The translations under genes were made by a program, and so were the position numbers. Shown one piece after another: positions 1 to 7,626 of a DNA stretch of 64,000 nucleotides; positions within the stretch are counted from its first letter, which is position 1, and the number at the start of each line of letters is the position of its first letter. Source of the stretch: CALFVT01 sp964513675. Lineage in GTDB: Bacteria; Pseudomonadota; Alphaproteobacteria; Caulobacterales; Maricaulaceae. Below the pieces are notes generated by a model that was not told the DNA's origin, did not search any database, and saw only the letters and a list, made by a program, of their open reading frames with translations. The stretch is from NCBI GenBank assembly GCA_964513675.1, contig CAZEOD010000001.1:1-64000 (forward strand), written 5' to 3'.

Positions 1-70
1 GCAAATCAAGGCGGCGACCTGAAAGCATACGCTGCCATGCGCGTGGCGGGGTTTGAGGCGAGGCCACCGC

Positions 71-1219
71 TTAAGCAGCTATGCGGCGCACAAAAATCGC
101 GCCGGCGCTATAGCCTGCCCCGAAGGAGCAGATTAGGCCCGTCTCGCCATGTTCAAAATCACCACTATGTTTATGAAAGGCGATAATTGAGCCAGCGCTG
201 GAGGTATTGGCATATTCATCTAGCACGACGGGGGCGTGTTCAATCTCAACATCTTTGCCGAGGACTTTTTTCGCGATTAACACATTCATGTTTAAATTAG
301 CTTGGTGGAGCCACATGCGTTTCAGCTCATGCGGGTCAAGGCCATTGGCACTGCATTGCTCTGTAATTAATTTGGCCACCATGGGGACGACTTCTTTGAA
401 CACGCTGCGGCCATTTTGGACAAAGAGCTTATCTGTAAGGCCTTTCTTGCCGCGGTCGCCGATAAGGCCGTCATCTTCGGGGGCGCAGTGATTAAGGAAG
501 CCAAAATTATTGCGGATGTTATTGGAAAATTCTGTGACAAGTTTGGCGCCAATGACCTCCCAATGGGCGGCGGGGGCAACGTCTTCGCGCTCTAGCAAAA
601 CGGCCGTGGCCACATCTCCGAAAATGAAATGCGCGTCGCGGTCTTTAAAGTTCAAATGCGCCGTACAAATCTCAGGGTTAACAACCAAAATAGACCGCGC
701 CTGACCGCCCATTATAAGCCCGCGTGCGGCCTCGATACCAAAGGTCGCAGATGAGCACGCCACATTCATATCAAAAGCGAAACCGCGGGTGCCAAGGATA
801 GATTGCACTTCAACGGCGATAGCTGGGTAGCCGCGCTGGAGGTTGGAACAGGCGACAATCACGGCGTCGACATCTTCGGGCGCGCGGCCCACATTGTCCA
901 AAGCTTGGCGTGCAGCCTTAGCTGCGATTTCGGCTGAAATAGACGGCTCTTCATTGCTGCGAGCCGGAATATGCGGCGCCATAATATTAGGATCAAGAAT
1001 AGGGTCTTTGGAGATCACAAAACGGGATTTAATGCCAGAGGCCTTTTCAATGAAAGCGGGGTCTGAATAGGCGAGAGCATCTTTGCTGCCCATTTCAATT
1101 TCGGCGGCATTTTCGGCGTTCCATTTATCAACATAAGCATTAAAGCCGTCGACAAGTTCTTCATTACTAATGGAATCCTCAGGGGTCCAAAGACCGGTAG
1201 CGCTAATGACGGCTTTCAC
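71..1219 (-). CDS. Beta-ketoacyl-ACP synthase III-like (KAS III) thiolase-fold enzyme
   Basis: Condenses an acyl-CoA or acyl-ACP primer with a malonyl group in fatty acid or related acyl metabolism in the cytoplasm. The KAS III triad is visible: Cys155 in VACSSATF, His305 in WLHQANLN and Asn338 in EYANTSSAGS, followed by the C-terminal glycine-rich FGAGYSAGA. At 382 residues it is longer than housekeeping FabH (about 320), mainly from an extended N-terminal third, so it may be a specialised paralog rather than the essential FabH. I chose a GTG start at 1219 because AAGGTG lies just upstream and the family-like N-terminus (KAVISATGLWTP) begins there; the frame stays open to 1318. It is the last gene of a minus-strand run after ppk2 and tag, about 107 bases from tag. 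The substrate cannot be read from the sequence. Confidence 0.85.
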   Translation of the reverse strand: MKAVISATGLWTPEDSISNEELVDGFNAYVDKWNAENAAEIEMGSKDALAYSDPAFIEKASGIKSRFVISKDPILDPNIMAPHIPARSNEEPSISAEIAAKAARQALDNVGRAPEDVDAVIVACSNLQRGYPAIAVEVQSILGTRGFAFDMNVACSSATFGIEAARGLIMGGQARSILVVNPEICTAHLNFKDRDAHFIFGDVATAVLLEREDVAPAAHWEVIGAKLVTEFSNNIRNNFGFLNHCAPEDDGLIGDRGKKGLTDKLFVQNGRSVFKEVVPMVAKLITEQCSANGLDPHELKRMWLHQANLNMNVLIAKKVLGKDVEIEHAPVVLDEYANTSSAGSIIAFHKHSGDFEHGETGLICSFGAGYSAGAIFVRRIAA

Positions 1220-1326
1220 AAAACACCTTTTTCTTATTAGAGTGGCCTGCCTTATGCTATAGATCACCCGCTTCATACAAGCCAAATCGGATTTCAGCCG
1301 ATCATTAAAGACAGTCAAGCCTTTGT

Positions 1327-1914
1327 TTATTGGCAGGCCTTATACGCGTGGCAATTCGTGCTATGATCGTTAATCATCCCAACGGCTTGCATGAAGGCAT
1401 AGACGATAACGGGGCCAACAAATTTAAAGCCGCGCTTTTTTAAATCTTTTGAAAGCGCTTCTGATTCTGCGCTTTTGACAGGCGCGTCTTTAAAATCTTT
1501 CCATGCGTTTTGAATGGGCTCACCGCCAGTGTAGCTCCAAAGGTAGTCACTAAAATTCAAGGCCTCTTCATCGCGCATTTTAATGAAAATTTGCGCATTG
1601 GTGATGGCGGCATTTATTTTAAGCTTAGAGCGGATAATGCCGGCATTCCCCAGCAGGCGCTCGCGGTCTTTATCGGTGTAATGCGCGAGTTTATCAGGAT
1701 CAAACCCATCATAAACCCGCAGCATTTCTTCGCGTTTGCGCAAAATGGTAATCCACGCTAGCCCCGCTTGCTGCCCATCTTGGATGAGTTTGGAGAAGAG
1801 GGCTTTGTCATTCCGAATAGGACGGCCCCATTCTGTATCATGATAATGCGTATAAAGCGGATCGCTGGGCGGCACCCAGCCGCAGCGGGGCAGGTCGGGA
1901 ATGTCTTGATACAT
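1327..1914 (-). CDS. tag: DNA-3-methyladenine glycosylase I
   Basis: Base-excision repair enzyme that removes N3-methyladenine from alkylated DNA. The 195-residue length matches Tag. The family signature is complete: the N-terminal CGW zinc-ligand region, HDTEWG, the FSKLIQDGQQAGLAWITIL stretch and the C-terminal NDHSTNCHAYKAC that supplies the remaining zinc ligands (His and Cys). The start ATG lies 3 bases after the stop of the upstream ppk2 gene, so the two are very likely co-transcribed and perhaps translationally coupled. Why polyphosphate kinase and an alkylation repair enzyme share a transcript is not clear from sequence. Confidence 0.95.
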   Translation of the reverse strand: MYQDIPDLPRCGWVPPSDPLYTHYHDTEWGRPIRNDKALFSKLIQDGQQAGLAWITILRKREEMLRVYDGFDPDKLAHYTDKDRERLLGNAGIIRSKLKINAAITNAQIFIKMRDEEALNFSDYLWSYTGGEPIQNAWKDFKDAPVKSAESEALSKDLKKRGFKFVGPVIVYAFMQAVGMINDHSTNCHAYKACQ

Positions 1915-1917
1915 AGC

Positions 1918-2736
1918 CTAACCGATCTCAAAATCTTCGGGTCTGTAACCGGGGTCGGGATATTGCGGGTTCATATTTTCTAGGGTTTCCCGCACGAGGC
2001 CGGAGACAATTGCGCCGCGTGTGCTGCGGCTATCGGAGGGGATGACATACCACGGCGCATGATCCGTCGAAGTGCGGCGCAGCATGGTTTCATAAGCCCC
2101 CATAAACTCAGGCCATAATTTACGGTCATCCAGATCACCGGGATTAAATTTCCAACGTTTGCGCGGCACATCAAGCCGATCTTGCAGGCGCTCGCCTTGA
2201 GTTTCATGAGATATATGAAGCATTAATTTCAAAATGACCGTACCGTTTTGCACAAGATGTTTTTCAAACGCATTAATCTGCTCATAACGCTGCTCCACCG
2301 TTTCGGCGCTGGCAAATTCGCGCACTTTTACAACGAGGACGTCCTCATAATGGGAGCGGTTGAACACGGTGATATGGCCTTGGGGCGGGCAATGCTGATG
2401 GATGCGCCATAAATAATCATGCGCAAGCTCTGTTTTTGTCGGTTTTTTAAAGGCGGCGACATGTAGATTTAGCGGAGGTGTACGGTGAAAAACCGCAGAT
2501 GTCGTTCCGTCTTTGCCGCTCGTATCCATGCCTTGCAATATGATTAAAACGCTCCGCTTGGCTTCGCCGTAGAGCTTATGGGCGAGACCTTCGATGTTTT
2601 TGGCGTTCTCTTTGATCCTGTCTCTCGCGTCTTGTTTGCTATCAAATATGTCGGCCCGCGTTGCGAAATCAGACAGATTGACGTTACTGCCCAAAGCGGA
2701 GCGGTAGGGTGAAGACGGTAAAAAAGATGACGACAT
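1918..2736 (-). CDS. Polyphosphate kinase 2 family (polyphosphate:nucleotide phosphotransferase)
   Basis: Transfers phosphate between inorganic polyphosphate and nucleotides. In 272 residues it shows a Walker A loop QGMDTSGKDG (about residues 68-77), the second conserved block FNRSHYEDVLVVKV (about 125-138), and the lid/basic segment RKRWKFNPGDLDDRKLWPEF. The TSGKDG form of the P-loop and the HDYLWRIHQ block resemble the class III/TIGR03709 branch, which can phosphorylate AMP and ADP, rather than the AAGKGG class I form; the class is inference. It is the first gene of a probable minus-strand operon with tag. Its promoter must lie in the 233-base divergent gap shared with the YceI lipoprotein gene. 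Confidence 0.92.
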   Translation of the reverse strand: MSSSFLPSSPYRSALGSNVNLSDFATRADIFDSKQDARDRIKENAKNIEGLAHKLYGEAKRSVLIILQGMDTSGKDGTTSAVFHRTPPLNLHVAAFKKPTKTELAHDYLWRIHQHCPPQGHITVFNRSHYEDVLVVKVREFASAETVEQRYEQINAFEKHLVQNGTVILKLMLHISHETQGERLQDRLDVPRKRWKFNPGDLDDRKLWPEFMGAYETMLRRTSTDHAPWYVIPSDSRSTRGAIVSGLVRETLENMNPQYPDPGYRPEDFEIG

Positions 2737-2928
2737 AGACGGCTCCTAATAAGGCCGCGTAATTGGGTTAAATGTCAATCAGCAGCTTGAAAGTCTTCAT
2801 AGCGCAAAATGGCCTGAAATGAAAAGCCCTGTTAATCTATAAAGCGGGATATTGTTCGTGCGCCGCAAATTTGTCCCTATAACGTTTAATTGAAAGCCAA
2901 GATTTTGACATTTTCATGTGGAGTTCAT

Positions 2929-2982
2929 ATGCTGACAGCTAACAGAATTATCATGCGAAAGGCTTTGATATGCGTGTTTTAA
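2929..2982 (+). CDS. Possible 17-residue leader peptide overlapping the YceI start
   Basis: A short reading frame (MLTANRIIMRKALICVF) starts with ATG at 2929, 5 bases after a clear GTGGAG ribosome-binding sequence, and ends with TAA at 2980-2982. It overlaps the start of the YceI gene (2970) in another frame. The upstream site is stronger than the AAAGG before the YceI ATG, so ribosomes finishing the leader could re-initiate on yceI. This is a reading-frame observation only; no homology is recognised. Confidence 0.3.
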   Translation: MLTANRIIMRKALICVF

Positions 2983-3698
2983 CATCTCTTTCTTTGGGTA
3001 TAGTTTTTGGCCTTCTTACGGCTTGTGATGCGGGCGGAACGGATGCGCAGGCGACGGCATTTCAAAAAGCGGAGTCATTACAAAGCACATCCGAGGCAGC
3101 TACGCCTCAAGCTCCAGCTGAAACAAAACCGACATCCGTGAGTGATGTGCCAATGCCTAGGCAGGCTGCCGCAGATGCGGACAAAGCAACGCCCCTTATT
3201 CATTGGGATATGCGGGCGGATGAAAGCTCGATTGGGTTTAAGGGCGTGCAGACTGGCGATGCGTTCACGGGTGAGTTTAAATCATTCACCGCCGATATTG
3301 TTTTTGTTCCGCAAAACCTAGCTTTGTCGACTGTGAAGGCCGTGATTGATATGTCGTCTTTTGAGGCTGGAAATAAAGACCGCAATGAAGCTTTGCCGGG
3401 CAAAAATTGGTTTGCCGTTAAAGACTTCCCGCAAGCTGTTTTTACAACTGACGATTTCACCGGTCTTGGCGATAATAATTATGAAGCCAAAGGGCAGCTA
3501 ACAATTCGCGATGTCAGCCTGCCTGTGACTTTGCCCTTTAATCTGGATATTTCGGAGGACGGCGTTGCAAGGATGTCGGGAACACTGGACATTGACCGAA
3601 GCGATTATGGTGTCGGGCAGGGCGCATGGGCCAAAGGTGAGTGGGTTGATCTTACCGTTGGAATTGATATTGAAATTATTGCAGATAAGCGCCCTTAA
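2970..3698 (+). CDS. YceI-family lipoprotein (first copy)
   Basis: Predicted outer-membrane or periplasmic lipoprotein with a YceI domain, a lipocalin-like barrel that binds isoprenoid-type lipids in characterised members. The N-terminus is a lipoprotein signal with lipobox LLTAC, acylated Cys19. A low-complexity Ala/Thr/Pro/Glu linker (about 20-70) follows, then the YceI domain (about 75-240) with typical elements: SSIGFKGVQTGDAFTGEFKSF, MSSFEAGNKDRNEALPGKNWF and the C-terminal DRSDYGVGQGAWAKGEWV. 242 residues. It converges on uup with an 11-base gap. A second YceI lipoprotein lies at 19.6-20.2 kb. The ligand and role are unknown. Confidence 0.9.
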   Translation: MRVLTSLSLGIVFGLLTACDAGGTDAQATAFQKAESLQSTSEAATPQAPAETKPTSVSDVPMPRQAAADADKATPLIHWDMRADESSIGFKGVQTGDAFTGEFKSFTADIVFVPQNLALSTVKAVIDMSSFEAGNKDRNEALPGKNWFAVKDFPQAVFTTDDFTGLGDNNYEAKGQLTIRDVSLPVTLPFNLDISEDGVARMSGTLDIDRSDYGVGQGAWAKGEWVDLTVGIDIEIIADKRP

Positions 3699-3709
3699 GC
3701 GCTTTAAGC

Positions 3710-5524
3710 TTATTGACCCTCTTTGAGCATTTCAAGCTCTAGCCATTCATCTTCTTTATCGGCCAACTCAGCTTGCGCGGTTGAAAGGTCAGTGACGAGG
3801 GCTTTATATTTATTGTTATCTTTTGTGAATAAGTCAGGGTCGGCTAAAGCCGCTTCTAATGTCGTAATTTTACTTTCAACCGCGCTGATTTCTTCGGGTA
3901 GTTTTTCAAGCCGAAATTTATGTTTGTAAGATAGCTTGGCGGCAGGAGTTGCTGCGGCTGTCTTAAGTTTTAGTGCCGGAGTTGAGGCCGTGCTCGCCGT
4001 TTGTTTTGCAGCGGCTTTGCGGGCTTTAACGCCTTCGCCGCGCTGCATAATCATATCGCTATAGCCGCCCGCGTAAACTTGCCACTCACCGGGGCCCTCA
4101 TAGGCCAATGTGCGCGTTACCGTGCGGTCAAGAAAATCGCGGTCATGAGAGATCAAAATGACGGTGCCTTTATAATCTGCAATTAATTCTTGGAGCAAAT
4201 CAAGTGTTTCCAAATCCAAATCATTGGTTGGCTCATCGAGGATAAGGAGATTGGACGGCAGGCGTAGACCGCGTGCAAGCTGTAAACGTCCGCGTTCTCC
4301 GCCCGATAGAGCATGTATGGGCGTGCGCGCTTGTTCAGGCATGAAGAGGAAATCTTTCATATAGCGCATGACATGAACCGAGCGCTCGCCCACTCTGACA
4401 AGATCGCCGCCGCCATCTGTCATGGCTTCGGATAAAGTCCAATCTGGATTCAGGCTTTCGCGTTTTTGGTCGATAATTAAAGGCTCTAATCCAACGCCTA
4501 AATCTATCGTTCCGCTGTCGGCGTTGAGTTCACCTGTAATCATTTTTAGCAAGGTGGTTTTACCCGCTCCGTTCGGCCCGACGATGCCAAGCCGTTCGCC
4601 GCGCATGAGTTTCAGCGACAGATCCTTGACAATAACGCGCTCGCCGTAAGATTTTGAGATGCCGTCAAGAAGCGCAACCTTTTTGCCAGAGCTTTCTGCT
4701 TCAAGCGAGGTCATGATCGCATTGCCTTGTGCGCTGCGGTGATCTTTATATTTTGTCCTAAGGCTACCGAGTTCTTTGAGGCGGCGGACATTACGCTTAC
4801 GCCGGCCGGAAACGCCGTGAACGACCCAATGTTGTTCGCGGTGAATTTGTCGTTTAAGCTTATGGTGATCGAGCGCTTCCTGTTCGAGGAAATTATCACG
4901 CCAATCTTCGAAATGAGCAAAGTTTTTATCCATTAAATGGGTGACGCCGCGGTCAACCCAAACCGTCTTGCGTGATAGTTTTTCAAGAAAGCGGCGGTCA
5001 TGAGAAATCAGCAAGAGGGCAGAGCTCATTTGCGAAATTTCGCCTTCAAGCCATTCAATCGCGGGTAAGTCTAAATGGTTCGTTGGCTCATCGAGCATTA
5101 AAATATCAGGCTCCGGCGCGAGGGTTCGCGCCAAAGCGGCGCGGCGAATTTCCCCGCCGGATAATCGCGTTGGATTTTCCTCCCCCGTGAGCCCAAGTGC
5201 ATCGAGCAAATAGGGGATACGGTAGCCATCATCACTACCTTCTAATCCCGCGAGGATGTAATCATTGACCGTTTCAAATCCGGATAGATCAGGTTCTTGC
5301 GGGAGGTAGCGCGTTGTAGTGCCGGGTTTAAGGAAATAATCTCCGCTGTCGGCTTCAACCTGCCCGCTCGCCATTTTAAGCAAGGTTGATTTACCAGAGC
5401 CATTACGCCCGACGAGGCAAATACGGTCACGCGGCATAACAGATAGTTCTGCCCCCTCAAAAAGCGGGGTGCTGCCAAATGTCAGGAAAATATCTTGTAA
5501 GGTTAAAAGTGGGGGCTGCGCCAT
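3710..5524 (-). CDS. uup: ABC-F ATPase, Uup type
   Basis: Cytoplasmic duplicated ATP-binding cassette protein without membrane domains. ABC-F proteins act on ribosomes or, for Uup, on DNA structures and ribosome assembly. 604 residues: cassette 1 has Walker A GRNGSGKST, signature LSGGEIRRAALAR and Walker B ILMLDEPTNHLD; cassette 2 has GPNGAGKTT, LSGGERGRLQLARG and LLILDEPTNDLD. The linker and an Ala/Thr-rich spacer lead to a C-terminal coiled coil (about 530-604, from YKHKFRLEKLPEEISAVE) that is the Uup-type C-terminal domain and separates it from EttA. Its ATG is 1 base after the rfbD stop, so it is the third gene of an rfbB-rfbD-uup transcript. Confidence 0.92.
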   Translation of the reverse strand: MAQPPLLTLQDIFLTFGSTPLFEGAELSVMPRDRICLVGRNGSGKSTLLKMASGQVEADSGDYFLKPGTTTRYLPQEPDLSGFETVNDYILAGLEGSDDGYRIPYLLDALGLTGEENPTRLSGGEIRRAALARTLAPEPDILMLDEPTNHLDLPAIEWLEGEISQMSSALLLISHDRRFLEKLSRKTVWVDRGVTHLMDKNFAHFEDWRDNFLEQEALDHHKLKRQIHREQHWVVHGVSGRRKRNVRRLKELGSLRTKYKDHRSAQGNAIMTSLEAESSGKKVALLDGISKSYGERVIVKDLSLKLMRGERLGIVGPNGAGKTTLLKMITGELNADSGTIDLGVGLEPLIIDQKRESLNPDWTLSEAMTDGGGDLVRVGERSVHVMRYMKDFLFMPEQARTPIHALSGGERGRLQLARGLRLPSNLLILDEPTNDLDLETLDLLQELIADYKGTVILISHDRDFLDRTVTRTLAYEGPGEWQVYAGGYSDMIMQRGEGVKARKAAAKQTASTASTPALKLKTAAATPAAKLSYKHKFRLEKLPEEISAVESKITTLEAALADPDLFTKDNNKYKALVTDLSTAQAELADKEDEWLELEMLKEGQ

Positions 5525-5525
5525 A

Positions 5526-6401
5526 TTATATGTCTCGCTCGCTTAAGGCGCGGGTCAACCCATTATACCATGCCGGTACGGGGCTAAAGCGGCTCTCATA
5601 ATCTGAAATATCAAGCAGGCTATAGGCGGGGCGTTTGGCGGCTGTGGGATAAGCCGATGACGGGATGTTTTTGACATGGCAATCCACGCCCGCAGCCTTG
5701 AAAATCGCGCGGGCGAAATCAGCCCAGCTAATCGGCTCCCCAGAGTTGCTCACATGGTATATATCGTCAACAGCTTCCCCGCTATGCTGCGCTTTTGCGA
5801 TGTGCAGGCAAGCCTGTGCTAAATCATAGGCATATGTTGGCCGGCCAATTTGGTCATGGACAACGCTGATCTCGCTGCGTGTGGCCGCGAGGCGGAGCAT
5901 TGTCGTCAGAAAATTTGCCCCCGTTCCGTCATAAACCCAACTTGTCCGAATGATGACCGATCGCCCGCCTATCGCAGCCATCGCAATTTCACCATCGGCT
6001 TTACTGGCCCCATAAGCGTTCAGAGGCGCAATGGGGTCATCGGGGTGATAGGGCGCACTGCTCTCGCCTTTAAAGACATAATCTGTAGAAATATGGATGA
6101 AGGCTTTGCTCTGCTCGCGGGCGGTGCACGCCATGATGGCAGGGGCTTTTTCATTCAGATTTCGCGCGGGCAGGCGGTCTGTTTCTGCTTTATCGACCTG
6201 TGTATAGGCGGCGGCATTAATCACGACATTTGCCGCGCTCTGTTTTATCGCTTCGCGGGCCGCCTCAGGGTTGGCGGCAAGATCAAGTTTGGAGGAGCCG
6301 ATAAATTCAGCCGTAATCTTTTGCGTTTCGCAGAGCCGCGCGAGCGCACGGGCGAGCTGCCCATTTTGTCCAAAAACAAGAATATTAAGCGGTAATGTCA
6401 T
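5526..6401 (-). CDS. rfbD: dTDP-4-dehydrorhamnose reductase
   Basis: Last step of dTDP-L-rhamnose synthesis: NAD(P)H reduction of dTDP-4-dehydro-L-rhamnose. 291-residue extended SDR fold with N-terminal nucleotide loop FGQNGQLA, the STDYVFKG block, the catalytic YGASKADGE (Tyr-x-x-x-Lys) and WVYDGTGANFL. The start overlaps the rfbB stop by one base (TAATG), indicating tight translational coupling. rfbA and rfbC, which would complete the pathway, are not in this window. Downstream is uup with a 1-base gap. Confidence 0.93.
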   Translation of the reverse strand: MTLPLNILVFGQNGQLARALARLCETQKITAEFIGSSKLDLAANPEAAREAIKQSAANVVINAAAYTQVDKAETDRLPARNLNEKAPAIMACTAREQSKAFIHISTDYVFKGESSAPYHPDDPIAPLNAYGASKADGEIAMAAIGGRSVIIRTSWVYDGTGANFLTTMLRLAATRSEISVVHDQIGRPTYAYDLAQACLHIAKAQHSGEAVDDIYHVSNSGEPISWADFARAIFKAAGVDCHVKNIPSSAYPTAAKRPAYSLLDISDYESRFSPVPAWYNGLTRALSERDI

Positions 6402-7462
6402 TAAGTGTTTTTATCATCCAGCCCAATCCGCGCGCCGACTTTATCGCGCGCAAGGAGAGGTTGCCACCAGTCTTTATTTTCAAGATACCAATGGACGGTT
6501 TTTTCAAACCCGTCATCAAAGCCAATTTGAGGCTCCCAGTTTAGCTTTGATTTAATCTTGTCAGGATTAATCGCATAGCGGCGGTCATGGCCGGGGCGAT
6601 CTGTGACAAAGCTTATTAATTCATCATATGTACGGTTATTACGGGGTTTGTAACCATCCATGATCCGGCAAATTGTTTTAACAAGATCAAGATTTGTCCG
6701 CTCATTATTTCCGCCAATATTATAGGTCTCTCCGCATGTTCCCGTTTTTAAAACCGTGAGTAAAGCATCCGCATGATCTTCGACATAAAGCCAGTCGCGA
6801 ATATTTGCGCCCGTACCGTAAACTGGAATATTTTCACCGGATAAGCATTTCAAGATGACAACAGGGATCAGCTTTTCTGGGAATTGATAGGGCCCGTAAT
6901 TATTCGAACAATTCGTAATCAGTACCGGCAAGCCATAAGTGCGGTGCCACGCCCGTACAAGATGATCGCTCGCGGCTTTAGAGGCGGCATAGGGCGATGA
7001 CGGGTTGTAAGGCGTGGTTTCCTCAAAAGCTGGATCATCTATATCGAGATCGCCGTAAACTTCATCTGTTGAAACGTGAAGGAACCGAAATTTTGATTGT
7101 GCCTCGCCGCCCAAGGCCTCCCAATATGTTTTCGCGGCATTTAATAAAGAAAAGGTGCCGACAATATTCGTTTGAATAAAAGCATCAGGGCCGTCGATAG
7201 AGCGGTCAACATGTGACTCGGCGGCAAGATGTATAACGGCGGTGGGGTTATAGCGGTTAAACAGCGCCTCGATAGCTTTGCCGTCGCAAATATCTACGCG
7301 TTCAAAGCTATAATCATCAGAAGATACATATGTTTCAAGATTGGCAAGGTTTGCCGCATAGGTCAATTTATCAATGTTAACGACTTTTTGTCCGGCGGCC
7401 AGAGCCCGCCGAATAACGGCTGAGCCAATAAAACCTGCCCCGCCTGTTACAAAAACCGTCAT
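6401..7462 (-). CDS. rfbB: dTDP-glucose 4,6-dehydratase
   Basis: Converts dTDP-glucose to dTDP-4-dehydro-6-deoxyglucose using bound NAD, feeding rhamnose or other deoxysugars of the cell surface. 353 residues, normal for the family. Visible motifs are GGAGFIGSAVIRR (NAD binding), HLAAESHVDRSIDG, STDEVYGDL, the catalytic YAASKAASDHLV (Tyr-x-x-x-Lys) and NCSNNYGPYQFPEKLIP. First gene of the rfbB-rfbD-uup unit, divergent from the MscS-family channel gene across a 161-base gap that must hold both promoters. Confidence 0.95.
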   Translation of the reverse strand: MTVFVTGGAGFIGSAVIRRALAAGQKVVNIDKLTYAANLANLETYVSSDDYSFERVDICDGKAIEALFNRYNPTAVIHLAAESHVDRSIDGPDAFIQTNIVGTFSLLNAAKTYWEALGGEAQSKFRFLHVSTDEVYGDLDIDDPAFEETTPYNPSSPYAASKAASDHLVRAWHRTYGLPVLITNCSNNYGPYQFPEKLIPVVILKCLSGENIPVYGTGANIRDWLYVEDHADALLTVLKTGTCGETYNIGGNNERTNLDLVKTICRIMDGYKPRNNRTYDELISFVTDRPGHDRRYAINPDKIKSKLNWEPQIGFDDGFEKTVHWYLENKDWWQPLLARDKVGARIGLDDKNT

Positions 7463-7626
7463 ATCATCTTCCTAATTTTGTTTGATTTAGAGTTATGCTG
7501 CCGATCTGACAAGTCTGATTTTCTTATCCCCGTGAACTCTTTTGGAGAGGGGGTCATCTTTTTTGTTTCTATAAGTAAGAATGCCCCATATAGATAGGTT
7601 TTAATAGGATTAAAGACGGTAGTGTG

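Noticed and set aside
1..186. Plus-strand open frame at the left edge, readable as the end of a gene (stop at 184-186)
   Set aside because: It would overlap the KAS III gene by over 100 bases and turns Arg-rich where it runs antisense. The other two frames also reach stops at 20-22 and 56, so the true 3' end of any upstream gene cannot be chosen.
5850..6395. 181-residue frame antisense to rfbD
   Set aside because: Complete overlap with a confident gene; composition typical of an antisense shadow.
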